Source of the DNA: Dehalococcoides mccartyi
GTDB taxonomy: Bacteria; Chloroflexota; Dehalococcoidia; UBA2979
Assembly (NCBI GenBank): GCA_945865925.1
Contig: CAMBFG010000005.1
Coordinates: 164,204 to 228,203, forward strand
Length of the DNA stretch: 64,000 bases
Direction: 5' to 3'
A program made the translations under genes and the position numbers. The notes beneath the pieces were generated by a model that was not told the origin of the DNA, did no database searches, and saw only the letters and a program-made list of their open reading frames with translations. Below, piece by piece: positions 39,414 to 48,081 of this stretch. Position 1 is the stretch's first letter; every line of letters starts with the position of its first letter.

Positions 39414-41513
39414 TCAGCGCGGGGCGGACGGCGGCGCGGGAGTCTCGGCGGGCATATCGACGGCCATATGCGTGCCGGTCTGGCCATCGCTCGTCGCAAT
39501 GAGCGTCCCGCCGTGCAACTCCACGATCGAGCGCGCGATCGGCAGGCCCAGGCCGGTACCACGCGCCACCTGGGTGGCGCGTGGCGTGCGGTAGAACTTC
39601 TCGAAGACGTGCCCCAGTTCGTCCGGCGCGATTCCGATGCCGTTGTCTGACACCGTGATCTGTAATCGCGAGCCGAGACGACGCAGCCCGACATCGATGT
39701 GCCCACCTCGAGGTGTGAACTTGATCGCGTTCTGGACGAGGTTGTCCAGCACCTGACGCATCCGTCGCGCATCCACGACACCCACCACGGTGTCGTCGCC
39801 GGTCACTTGCGTGGTGACACCGGCTGCTTCCGCCTGCGGCGCGAGGTCCTCGATGACCCGCCGGGTGATTTCCATGAGGTCCGCGTCGTCGCGCGCCAGT
39901 TCGACGCGTCCGCCATCCAATGCGCCGATGTCCAGCAGGTCGTCCACGATGAGGCGCAGACGGTCGGCGTTCGTGCGGAGGAGGTTGACGAGGCGCGCCT
40001 GTACGTCCGAGAGCGCTCCGGCGTCCCTATTGTCGAGGAGGTCCACCGTGCCTCGGATCGCGGTCAGCGGTGTGCGTAGTTCGTGGCTGACCGTGGCGAC
40101 GAGGTCCCGCTTGAGGCGCTCGATGTCCAGCACGGCGGTCACGTCCCGCAGGACGACGACGGAGAGCCCGCCGGGACGCTCCTGTGCCGGACGCGAGACG
40201 GCAAGGGTGAGCCCGCCGACCTCGTACAACTGCGGGCCGGCGATGCGAGTGAGTTCGTCTGCGGGCGCGAGGGCCGGGAGGAGTTCGGTGATGTGCTGTC
40301 CGGCCACGCTGTCGGCGGCCATATTCAGCATCCGTGCGCTCGCCGGGTTGCAGGCGGTACACCGGCCGTCGCCATCGAGGACGAGCAGGCCCTCCTCCAT
40401 CTCACGGAACGCGGCGTCAGACAGGCGCTGCTGGTCGGTGACCGTCTCCATCAGGCGCATACGATCGGCGGCAGCCGAATCCAGATGGTCCAGCATCTCG
40501 TTCACGCCTGCGGCCACGCTCGCAATCTCGTCCCCCCCTCGGACGCTAGCGCGCAGCGGTCCCGCCGCGCCGCCCGCGCCGATCGCGGACATGTCGCGTC
40601 TGAGCCACACGAGGCGGCGAAGTACCGCGAACTCGAATCCCCCGGCCAGGATGAGCACCAGGACGAAACCAGTGACCGTGATCGTGATCAGGAGAGCCCG
40701 CAAGGTGAGCGCACTTTGCGCCACGATGGTGCGCTCCTGATCGATCCGAAGGATGACGAGTGGCTGGCCGGAGAGGTCTTCCAAATAGCGGTATGCGACT
40801 GCTCGGGCGTCGACGACATCGGTGACTGTGTCCTCGCCACTCGAGAGCCGCCCGTTCGCGGTCGCCACGTCGTGCGGTAACCCGGTCGCGATGACCGGGT
40901 AGATCGTCACCCCGAGGTCGAGGCGCTCCCCAATCGCGGTCGCCTGCTCCTGGTTGAGTCGTCGAGCCATCACAACCGCACCTCGAGGGGTGCCGGAGTT
41001 GTCGCTGCGGAGGATCGGACGCGCGACGGCCAGCATGGGGCCCTCGATCGTTCCGATCAGACCATGGACGCCCTCACGCCCGCCCGGGAACTGCAGCAGC
41101 GTGTGGTCTGACGCGATGCGGGTGGTCAGGCCGCCGATCTGGGTAGATTCGCCTTCCGTGGTTCGCGCACGTGCGAACGGGTTGTCGCCGTCGTTCGAAC
41201 GGATCACCAGAGCGTCCACGTGAAGGGCGTCCAGAATGTTGAGTGGCAGGTTCGAGGTAAGGAAGTCGACATCGCGTGTCTGGACGAATTCGTAGGCGTC
41301 ATCCCACGAAGACCAGTCGTTCACGAGGACATCCAGCGCATCCAGATCCGATTCGATCAGCCGGACGCTGTTTTGCAGTTCGGATAAGAGCTCGTCCCGT
41401 TCGATCTGCTCATACGCCCTCGAGACAATGAAGGTATGGGCGAGGATGAGGACGGTCAGGATCACCGCGATGCTGACGACGAGGACGATCGCGACACGGT
41501 ATCGAAGAGACAT
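39414..41513 (-). CDS. CHASE4-type membrane sensor histidine kinase
   Basis: Inner-membrane sensor kinase, 699 residues. N-terminal helix (about 5-30), an extracytoplasmic CHASE4-like region (SDLDALDVLVNDWSSWDDAY, residues 55-75) to about 265, a second helix (273-295), HAMP, a PAS domain (about 355-460), then HisKA with H477 in SHELRTPL and an HATPase with N-box NLVQNAIKF (591-599), G1 DNGIGI, G2 GTGLGL. No response regulator is adjacent, so it is an orphan. Neighbours (APC transporter, CAP protein) suggest an envelope or nutrient signal, but that is guesswork. Confidence 0.88.
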   Translation of the reverse strand: MSLRYRVAIVLVVSIAVILTVLILAHTFIVSRAYEQIERDELLSELQNSVRLIESDLDALDVLVNDWSSWDDAYEFVQTRDVDFLTSNLPLNILDALHVDALVIRSNDGDNPFARARTTEGESTQIGGLTTRIASDHTLLQFPGGREGVHGLIGTIEGPMLAVARPILRSDNSGTPRGAVVMARRLNQEQATAIGERLDLGVTIYPVIATGLPHDVATANGRLSSGEDTVTDVVDARAVAYRYLEDLSGQPLVILRIDQERTIVAQSALTLRALLITITVTGFVLVLILAGGFEFAVLRRLVWLRRDMSAIGAGGAAGPLRASVRGGDEIASVAAGVNEMLDHLDSAAADRMRLMETVTDQQRLSDAAFREMEEGLLVLDGDGRCTACNPASARMLNMAADSVAGQHITELLPALAPADELTRIAGPQLYEVGGLTLAVSRPAQERPGGLSVVVLRDVTAVLDIERLKRDLVATVSHELRTPLTAIRGTVDLLDNRDAGALSDVQARLVNLLRTNADRLRLIVDDLLDIGALDGGRVELARDDADLMEITRRVIEDLAPQAEAAGVTTQVTGDDTVVGVVDARRMRQVLDNLVQNAIKFTPRGGHIDVGLRRLGSRLQITVSDNGIGIAPDELGHVFEKFYRTPRATQVARGTGLGLPIARSIVELHGGTLIATSDGQTGTHMAVDMPAETPAPPSAPR

Positions 41514-41655
41514 AACGATAGGACGACTCCCGGTTCCGCCTGTGAGTCGTTCCGAATCCTAACGCCGAGACGCACGTAGGACGGGAAATGAGGGGAACGA
41601 TGCTGTTGGGGGTATAGCGAGCTTCCGAGGATCCCGATGCAGGTGTGGAGCGGGC

Positions 41656-42048
41656 ATGTTCGATCAGCGTCAGGCGGGGCGGGGCGTCAGTGCGCCCGCC
41701 GGCCATCGAATCGCGACCGGGCCCCTCGCTGTCTACGGCGGGGGACTGTTTGTCAGTGGCCTCTTCGTGCTGGTCTCGGCGGGCACGCGGTACTCCGTGG
41801 CGGTCTACGGGTGGATCGCGCTGCTGGCGGTTGCGGTTGCGCTCCCGATCGCCCTCGTCGGGCTGCTCGTGGCCGCCGTGGAGCGTGCCAGCGGGCGCGC
41901 CTGGCTGAGTGGCGCCCGCCGTATCGAGGGCAACGAGTGTGGTCCCCAGCAGACGGCGGCGCGTGGCATGCGCTACGCATCCTGGATCTGGCTCGCAAAC
42001 GGCCTCGCGCTGTGGGTGGCGACGGTCGCCTCGGAGGTGGCCGGGTAG
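41656..42048 (+). CDS. Hypothetical membrane protein, 130 residues
   Basis: Three predicted helices (about 28-44, 49-74 and 108-126) with short loops. No family is recognised. GGAG precedes the ATG by five bases. The loop containing SGARRIEGNECGPQQTA has a single Cys. It lies upstream of the APC transporter on the same strand, about 120 bases before it, and may share a transcript. Confidence 0.55.
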   Translation: MFDQRQAGRGVSAPAGHRIATGPLAVYGGGLFVSGLFVLVSAGTRYSVAVYGWIALLAVAVALPIALVGLLVAAVERASGRAWLSGARRIEGNECGPQQTAARGMRYASWIWLANGLALWVATVASEVAG

Positions 42049-42168
42049 ACGCGAGCGGCAGCAGCGGCTCACCGAACAGCCGTCGTGGCAAACGGTCGAG
42101 CGCTTGCAGTCTGGGCACGTGGGGAGTCTGATCAGGTGGATGCGCGCCTCCCCGGCGCCGGAGGTGCC

Positions 42169-44238
42169 ATGACGGCTCCCAGCGACGGTGATCCCTCCTC
42201 AGGAGAAGACACGCCCAGCCCACGTCCTGTGATCCGCGCTGGTCGAGTGCTCCCCGGCAGTCGTCTGGGGTCGCGCCGCGTCCGCATCGGGCGGGCGCTG
42301 CGTCCGACGGATGACGGGCACCTCGTCGCGACGGAAGCCGCAGACCGGCCGACCACCCAGGGTGGCGAGTGGGCACGTCGCCTGCGCAACGGGTTGTTCG
42401 GGCAGCCGCTCTCTTCCGAAGGGGAGGCCGGCGAGCGCCTGAACAAGGTGCGCGCGCTCGCGATTTTTGCCTCGGACGCGCTGTCGTCCTCCGCCTATGC
42501 GACGGAGGAAATCCTCCTGGTGCTGGTGACGGCTGGAGCGGTGGCGCTCAGCCTCGGCTTGCCGATCTCGATCGGGATCGCGGTCCTGCTGGCGATGGTG
42601 ACGATGTCGTACATGCAGACGGTGCGCGCCTATCCGAACGGCGGTGGGGCGTACTCGGTGGCCCGGGAGAACATCGGCCCCTGGGCAGGGTTGATCGCCG
42701 CCGCGGCACTGCTGACTGACTACGTCCTCACGGTCGCCGTGAGTATCTCGGCTGGATCGCTCGCGGTGATCTCGGCCATCCCGGCGCTGGCGGACTACCG
42801 CGTGCAAATCGCGCTGGTCGCGCTCGTGCTGCTGACGCTGGGCAATCTTCGAGGTGTCCGCGAGTCTGGCACCGTGTTCGCGGTGCCGACGTACCTTTTC
42901 ATCTTCTCCTTCGCTGCCATGATCATCGTCGGTGGCGTGCGCCTCGCGATCGGGCTCGATGGCGCGACGCTGACGACGACCGCGGCGCCCCAGCACACGC
43001 TGGAGGCGACGGCAGGCGTGGGGCTGATCCTCGTCCTGCGGGCGTTCGCGTCGGGTTCGACGGCGCTGACCGGTGTCGAGGCGATCGCGAACGGCGTGAC
43101 CGCGTTCCAGGAGCCGGCGCCGAAGAATGCGCGCATCACCATGGGGCTGATGGGTGGCATTCTGGCGTTCTTCTTCGTCGGCGCGACCTTCCTCGCGTGG
43201 CGGCTGGGTGTCGTGCCGGTGCACGACGAGTCTGTGATCTCGCAGATCGGACGGTCGATCTTCGGCACGGGCAGCGTGGCGTACTACTTCCTCCAGGCGA
43301 CGACCGCGACGGTGCTGATCCTGGCGGCGAACACGGCCTACAACGGCTTCCCGCGCTTGGCCTCGATCCTCGCCGAGGACCGCTACATGCCTCGGCAGTT
43401 CGCGTACATCGGTGACCGGCTGACGTTCGTCACGGGGATCGTGGCGCTCACACTGGTATCGGGCGTGGTCATCGTGCTGTTCCAGGCGGACACACACCGG
43501 CTGATCCCGCTGTACGCCATCGGGGTGTTTGCGGCGTTCACGCTGTCCCAGATCGGCATGTTCCGTCACTGGCGCTCGAGCGGTGAGCCCGGTTGGTGGC
43601 GGCCAGCGGCAGTAAACGGCACCGGTGCGGTGATGACCGGTGTGGTGATGGTGGTAGTTGCGGGCACGAAGTTCACACACGGCGCCTGGTTCGTGTTGAT
43701 TCTGGTGCCAGTGATGGTCTGGCTGCTGGGCAGCATTCACGCCCATTACACCGAGGTCGCCCGGATCTCCCTGATGCCGGACGAGGACGCACGGCCATTC
43801 CCTCGCCCTTCGGGGATTGGCGCGGAGCCGGTGGTGGTCACTGTGCGCGACTTGAATCGCGTGTCGTGGCGGGCGGTGCAATACGGGCGACGGCTGTCGT
43901 CGAATGTCACGGGGGTCCACGTCGCGCGCGGCGGGCATGAGGACATCGACGCGTTCCAGCGCCGCTGGGCGAGGCTCGTCCCGGACGTGCCATTGGTGGT
44001 GGTGGAGTCGCCGTACCGCACGTTCGTCGGGCCGCTGCTGGCTTACGTCGACCGTGTCGCCCTCGACCCTCGCGACCCGGTGTTGGTGCTGGTGCCTGAG
44101 TTCCGGCCGAGGCACTGGTGGGCGCGCATCCTGCACAACCGGACGACGGAGCAGATCCAGGTCGCGGCGGAGCAGCGGCCCAACTTGCTGGTCGTGCAGG
44201 TCACCGTGCATCAGGACACACTGCGCGAACTCGCGTAG
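42169..44238 (+). CDS. APC-superfamily transporter with USP-like tail
   Basis: A 689-residue permease of the amino-acid/polyamine/organocation type. An N-terminal cytoplasmic region precedes about 12 helices starting ALAIFASDALSSSAYATEEI, with GGGAYSVARENIGPWAGLIA and TALTGVEAIANGVTAFQEP, the latter typical of the group annotated as K+ or amino-acid permeases. After about residue 520 a soluble ~170-residue domain follows, with VTVRDLNRVSWRAVQYGRRL, resembling universal-stress-type or KUP-like C-terminal domains. GGAGG precedes the ATG. A perfect 12-bp stem-loop terminates the transcript. Confidence 0.8.
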   Translation: MTAPSDGDPSSGEDTPSPRPVIRAGRVLPGSRLGSRRVRIGRALRPTDDGHLVATEAADRPTTQGGEWARRLRNGLFGQPLSSEGEAGERLNKVRALAIFASDALSSSAYATEEILLVLVTAGAVALSLGLPISIGIAVLLAMVTMSYMQTVRAYPNGGGAYSVARENIGPWAGLIAAAALLTDYVLTVAVSISAGSLAVISAIPALADYRVQIALVALVLLTLGNLRGVRESGTVFAVPTYLFIFSFAAMIIVGGVRLAIGLDGATLTTTAAPQHTLEATAGVGLILVLRAFASGSTALTGVEAIANGVTAFQEPAPKNARITMGLMGGILAFFFVGATFLAWRLGVVPVHDESVISQIGRSIFGTGSVAYYFLQATTATVLILAANTAYNGFPRLASILAEDRYMPRQFAYIGDRLTFVTGIVALTLVSGVVIVLFQADTHRLIPLYAIGVFAAFTLSQIGMFRHWRSSGEPGWWRPAAVNGTGAVMTGVVMVVVAGTKFTHGAWFVLILVPVMVWLLGSIHAHYTEVARISLMPDEDARPFPRPSGIGAEPVVVTVRDLNRVSWRAVQYGRRLSSNVTGVHVARGGHEDIDAFQRRWARLVPDVPLVVVESPYRTFVGPLLAYVDRVALDPRDPVLVLVPEFRPRHWWARILHNRTTEQIQVAAEQRPNLLVVQVTVHQDTLRELA

Positions 44239-44268
44239 GCCTTCGGCACCTCGATACCGCTGGACACC

Positions 44269-44299
44269 GTGAGAGCGCCCAGAGGGAGGGCGCTCTCAC
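44269..44299 (+). terminator. 12-bp stem-loop after the APC transporter
   Basis: GTGAGAGCGCCC pairs perfectly with GGGCGCTCTCAC around the seven-base loop AGAGGGA. No U tract follows. It sits 30 bases after the stop codon. Confidence 0.65.
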
Positions 44300-44369
44300 G
44301 AGAGGGGTGCCACAAGGTTGGCGGGGGCTCGAGTTCGCGTGGCTGCGCGACCCGACCGCCTGCTGAGGG

Positions 44370-45218
44370 TTAGGCGGGCTTGCCAGCCGCGCGAGCCTTG
44401 AGGGCCCGCTCCAGCGCCGGCTTCTTCTGCTCGCGCTTCTCGTCTTTCTTTTCGTCCTTCTTCTCGTCGCGCTTCTTGTCGCCGTCGTCCTTCTTGTCCT
44501 GAAGGAGCGCGCGAATGCGCTTGATCACGCTCTCCTTCGCGTCCCCACCGAGGTTGAACTGGGCGAGGGCTTCGTCGGCCTGGGCCTGTGTGAGGATGCC
44601 GGCACCGACCAGGCGCTTGAGCATCTGGGTGAAGCCCTGTTCCGCCTTCTCCTCCTGGAGGAGCGTCCGCAGGCGCTTCAGGACGGTCTCCTTGGCTTCA
44701 CCGCCGAGGTTGTACTGGGTCATGATCTCGTCGGCCTGCGCTCGGGTGATGACGCCGGCGGCGACGAGGCGCGTCAGTACCTGGGCGAAGTGTTCCTTCG
44801 CCTTCGCGTCGGCAGCGGCGCGGCGCTCATCGCTCTTCGCGCCGGTGTCGGCCTTCACTTTCGCCTGCGCGGCGTTCAACGCGTCCACCGTGATGCCGAG
44901 TTGCTTCGCGAGGGCGGCCTCGATGGCGGCGGCGTGCGCCTTGCGGGCGGCCTCGTCCTTCTTCAGCTCGGGGGCCACCGCGGGGACTGCCGCGTGGGCA
45001 ACCTTCGTGGCTGCCGCGAGCGCTTCCGGCGTGATCCCGAGGGCGGTCGCGAGCGGGTTGCCGCGCACTTTCTCCGGTTTCCGCTCGGGCTTCGCGGCTC
45101 GCTCCGTGGCGGGCGCGTCGGCTGGCTCGTTTGCCGAGACGACCATCGGGAGGGCCATCGAGCCGAGGACGGCGACGGCCGTGATCGCGGAGAACCAGGT
45201 GGTTTTGTTGAGGTTCAA
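44370..45218 (-). CDS. Secreted helical LGI-repeat protein
   Basis: A 282-residue exported protein. The signal peptide (TTWFSAITAVAVLGSMALPM and VVSAN) is followed by two LGI units, LATALGITPEALAAA (about 56-70) and LAKQLGITVDALNAAQ (103-118), then two 50-residue repeats (144-193 and 195-244) each containing ITRAQADE or LTQAQADE, and a charged KKDEKKDEKK tail. It is helix rich. The TTG start has AAGGA seven bases upstream; an ATG 13 codons earlier is the alternative. It is a paralogue of the gene upstream. Function unknown; the LGI unit resembles DUF2680-type repeats. Confidence 0.6.
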   Translation of the reverse strand: MNLNKTTWFSAITAVAVLGSMALPMVVSANEPADAPATERAAKPERKPEKVRGNPLATALGITPEALAAATKVAHAAVPAVAPELKKDEAARKAHAAAIEAALAKQLGITVDALNAAQAKVKADTGAKSDERRAAADAKAKEHFAQVLTRLVAAGVITRAQADEIMTQYNLGGEAKETVLKRLRTLLQEEKAEQGFTQMLKRLVGAGILTQAQADEALAQFNLGGDAKESVIKRIRALLQDKKDDGDKKRDEKKDEKKDEKREQKKPALERALKARAAGKPA

Positions 45219-45305
45219 GTTCGTGTCCTTCGCGTGGGCCCGGTAGGGCGGTGTCATGAATGGAACGAGCAAGGCCGGAGGACGTTCGCTTTCCTCACAG
45301 AAATG

Positions 45306-45333
45306 AGGAGGGCGCCCATGTGGGCGCCCTCCT
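45306..45333 (-). terminator. 13-bp palindromic terminator
   Basis: AGGAGGGCGCCCA and TGGGCGCCCTCCT form a perfect 13-bp stem with almost no loop (TG). On the minus strand it follows the LGI-repeat paralogue by 30 bases and is followed by CATTTCT, a weak U-rich run. It separates the two paralogous genes. Confidence 0.6.
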
Positions 45334-45363
45334 GAGCGTGGGTGCTGGAATCTCGACCGGTGC

Positions 45364-46269
45364 TTACGCGGAGGGCGTGGCTGCCTTCGCCGGGCCACCG
45401 AAGCCACGGCCGCCCGGGCCACCGGGGCCGCGCTGCGGGCGGTCGCCGCCGCCGAGGAGCGTCCGCAGGGTCTCGCGGGCGGCCTTCGCCGCGGCGCCGC
45501 CCTGGGCGACCTGCGCCTTGATCTCGTCGGCCTTCGCCTGCGTGATCTTGCCGTCGGTCACCGCCTTGGCGAGGACTGTCGCCAGCATTTGCGTTTCGCG
45601 GGCCTGGTGGGCCGCGTCGAACTCCGCCTTTACCTTGGCCTGAGCAGCGTTGAGGGCGTCCACAGAGATGCCCAACTTGGCTGCGAGGGCCGTGGTGTGC
45701 TGCACCTTGAGGGCGTCCAGCGCGGCCTTGTCAGGACGCGTCCCCGGCGTGAACGCCGGCTTCGGCAGGCTCTCGCGGACAGCCTTCTCAGCGGCGGTCA
45801 GCGTCGCAACGTCGATCCCGAGGGCCTTCGCGAGGGCCTCGTTGCCGAAGGCTCGGACCTCACCGGGGCCGTGGCCACCCGGGCCCTTGCGGTCGCCAGG
45901 GGCGGGTTTGACGGAGGTCTGGGCGGCCTGCAACTTCTCGGCGCTGATGCCGAGGCTGGTCGCGAGGGCGGCCTGGTAGGCCGTCTGATTCGCCTCGCGC
46001 GCGGCCTTGTCCTTCATCTGGTCAGCGGTCAGTTTCGGGGTGGCCGCGCGGGCTGTCTCCATCGCCGCCTTCAGCGCCTCGGGCGTGATGCCGAGGGCCG
46101 TCGCAAGCGCGGTGCCGCCTCGGGGGCCGCCGTGCTCAGGCGCCGTCGCCGCGGTGGTGGTGCCGGGGGTGCCGCTCTGCTGCGCAGAGGCCACGAACGG
46201 CACTGCGGCGGAGCCGACGACGGCGATCGCCGCCAGGCCAGTCAGGATCTTGGTCTTACCGATCATCAT
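45364..46269 (-). CDS. Secreted helical LGI-repeat protein, paralogue
   Basis: A 301-residue exported protein. The signal peptide ends VASAQQ. Four LGI units, LATALGITPEALKAA, LATSLGISAEKLQAA, LAKALGIDVATLTAA and LAAKLGISVDALNAA, are spaced 40-50 residues apart. A final helix KITQAKADEIKAQV echoes the TRAQADE repeats of the neighbour. The tail is Gly/Pro/Arg rich. The ATG at MMIGKTKIL has GGAG nine bases upstream. Paralogue of the next gene; each LGI unit is probably a short helical hairpin. A surface or ion-binding role is possible but unsupported. Confidence 0.6.
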   Translation of the reverse strand: MMIGKTKILTGLAAIAVVGSAAVPFVASAQQSGTPGTTTAATAPEHGGPRGGTALATALGITPEALKAAMETARAATPKLTADQMKDKAAREANQTAYQAALATSLGISAEKLQAAQTSVKPAPGDRKGPGGHGPGEVRAFGNEALAKALGIDVATLTAAEKAVRESLPKPAFTPGTRPDKAALDALKVQHTTALAAKLGISVDALNAAQAKVKAEFDAAHQARETQMLATVLAKAVTDGKITQAKADEIKAQVAQGGAAAKAARETLRTLLGGGDRPQRGPGGPGGRGFGGPAKAATPSA

Positions 46270-46425
46270 TGTCAGGTTCTCCATCCGAGCTGCTTGTGGG
46301 AGCCGCTCTTGATGTCCTGAAGACTACGAGTCACGCGTTTGGGAACTCTGTGTCTGTGATTCCGAATTCTTTGGACTCGATGCTAGCCTCGGGACGTCTT
46401 GAGGAGACGTGTGAGGGGGCCGCCA

Positions 46426-46893
46426 GTGACGCCAGCGGTGGAGGCTGCAAAGGCGGCGGGCTGTGCCTTCGAACTGTTGTCATACGAGCACGATCCCCGC
46501 GCACCGGCGTACGGCGTGGAGGCCGCAGAGATCCTCGGCCTCGACCCCGCGTCCGTCTTTAAGACCCTCGTCGCGAAGGTGGACGGGCGGCTCGTCGTCG
46601 GGGTCGTGCCGGTAGCACTGCACCTCGACCTGAAGGCACTCGCGGCAGCCTCGGGGGGCCGGAAGGCCGAGATGGCGCCACCCGCCGAGGCCGAACGCGC
46701 CACCGGCTACGTGGTCGGTGGCATCAGCCCGCTCGGCCAGAAGCGACGCCTCCCCGCGGTCATCGATGAGTCAGCGCTGCTGCTGGAGACGGTGCATGTG
46801 AGCGCCGGACGTCGCGGCCTGGAGATCGCCTTGGCGCCCGCCGACCTCGTGCGGTTGGCGGGTGCGACGGTCGCCGCGATCGCGCGCGAATAG
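46426..46893 (+). CDS. ybaK: YbaK/EbsC Cys-tRNA(Pro) deacylase
   Basis: A 155-residue cytosolic editing hydrolase of the YbaK family, which clears cysteine from mischarged tRNA-Pro. Family features: FELLSYEHDPRAPAYGVEAAE, then ASVFKTLVAKVDGRLVVGVVP with the conserved Lys, AAASGGRKAEMAPPAEAERATGYVVGGISPLGQKR, and a C-terminal LEIALAPADLV. The GTG is chosen because GAGGGG lies six bases upstream; earlier GTG and TTG codons are in frame. Confidence 0.85.
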   Translation: MTPAVEAAKAAGCAFELLSYEHDPRAPAYGVEAAEILGLDPASVFKTLVAKVDGRLVVGVVPVALHLDLKALAAASGGRKAEMAPPAEAERATGYVVGGISPLGQKRRLPAVIDESALLLETVHVSAGRRGLEIALAPADLVRLAGATVAAIARE

Positions 46894-46910
46894 TCGAGGT
46901 AGATGCCGGA

Positions 46911-47492
46911 CTAGTGCGGAGTGCGGCGCTGCTCGCGGATGAGATGCACCAGCGGGATGAACGACAACAGGATCACCACGGCGATCAGGGCGTACTCGAA
47001 CTTTGCGGCCGCCTCGCCGATGAAGTAGCCCGCATAGGTCATCGAGAACACCCAGAGGATCCCCCCGGCGACGTTGTACGCAGTGAAGCGGCGGTATGGC
47101 ATCCCGACGGCCCCAGCGACCGAGGGCACGAACGACCGGATGATGGCCATGAAGCGCGAGATCGTGATCGCCTTGCCCCCATGCCGTTCGAAGAAGACGC
47201 GAGCCTGCTCTACATAGCGTCGCTTGAAGAACCGCGCGTCCTCGCGGGCGAACAGCAGCGGCCCCGCCTTCCGTCCGATGGCGTACCCGGTAGCGTCGCC
47301 TGTGATGGCGGCGATGATGAGCAGCGGGATGAGGATCTTCAGGTCGAGATGTCCTCGCTGCGCGACGACCCCAGCGGCGATCAGCAGCGAGTCCCCCGGC
47401 AGCACGAACCCGATGAACAGCCCACTTTCGGCGAAGACGATGGCGACGAGGACGGTGTACCCGCCCCACTCGATCAGCCGCTCGAGATCCAT
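46911..47492 (-). CDS. DedA-family membrane protein
   Basis: A 193-residue integral membrane protein of the DedA (SNARE-associated) family, now thought to translocate undecaprenyl phosphate or other lipids. Diagnostic stretches: FAESGLFIGFVLPGDSLL, AAITGDATGYAIGRKAG, FFERHGGKAITISRFMAIIRSFVP and GAVGMPYRRFTAYNVAGG. GGAAGG precedes the ATG. It is convergent with YbaK and followed by carbonic anhydrase on the same side. Confidence 0.88.
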   Translation of the reverse strand: MDLERLIEWGGYTVLVAIVFAESGLFIGFVLPGDSLLIAAGVVAQRGHLDLKILIPLLIIAAITGDATGYAIGRKAGPLLFAREDARFFKRRYVEQARVFFERHGGKAITISRFMAIIRSFVPSVAGAVGMPYRRFTAYNVAGGILWVFSMTYAGYFIGEAAAKFEYALIAVVILLSFIPLVHLIREQRRTPH

Positions 47493-47545
47493 GCTGCCGC
47501 CTTCCGGAGGTATCTGCCGTCGAGACTATCGCAGAACGAGGCCCG

Positions 47546-48040
47546 CTATTCCTCGACGGAGTGAAGGCGACCGGTGGTGACGTCGTAGGTGAAGCCGAGT
47601 ACCTGATAGTCGGGCGGGAAGTAGGGGCAGGCGCGCAGGAGCGCGACGTCCTCGCTCACGCTGGAGGCGACGTCGCTGATCGGGAGGAAGTCGATGTCGG
47701 GCCGGACGCCGCTGACGGCCTCGACTCGGGCCCGGAGTTCCTCGTTCGTCACACCGAGCAGGCCGCAGTCGGTGTGGTGGATGACGACGCACCAGCGAGT
47801 GCCGAGGGCAGTGGAGGAGAGGACGAGCGATCGGACGGCGTCTTCCGAGGCCCGTCCACCAGCATTGCGGATCACATGGGCGTCGCCGAGTTGCATGCCC
47901 AGCACGCCCTGCGCCGTGAAGCGGGAGTCCATGCAGGTCAGGATGGCGATCTGGCGCAGCGGGCGGACGCGCAGCGCCCCGGCGGAGAAGTCAGCCGCGT
48001 ACCGGGCGTTGTTTGCCAGCAACTCGTCGTGGAGGGTCAT
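47546..48040 (-). CDS. Beta-class carbonic anhydrase
   Basis: A 164-residue zinc enzyme interconverting CO2 and bicarbonate. The beta-class signature is complete: C36, D38 and R40 in TCMDSRF, and H89 and C92 in IHHTDCG. The length is short, as in the small bacterial type. GACTAT ends six bases before the ATG with no ribosome site, suggesting another leaderless start. Its genes around it do not suggest a carboxysome or a dedicated transporter. Confidence 0.88.
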   Translation of the reverse strand: MTLHDELLANNARYAADFSAGALRVRPLRQIAILTCMDSRFTAQGVLGMQLGDAHVIRNAGGRASEDAVRSLVLSSTALGTRWCVVIHHTDCGLLGVTNEELRARVEAVSGVRPDIDFLPISDVASSVSEDVALLRACPYFPPDYQVLGFTYDVTTGRLHSVEE

Positions 48041-48046
48041 GTCTCG

Positions 48047-48052
48047 ATAGTC
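48047..48052 (-). promoter_or_regulatory. Weak -10 element at carbonic anhydrase start
   Basis: GACTAT on the minus strand, then CGAGAC, then the ATG. It matches consensus only moderately; included because of the recurring six-base spacing. Confidence 0.25.
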
Positions 48053-48081
48053 ACCCGCAACGCCGCTGAAGTCGAGTCCGC

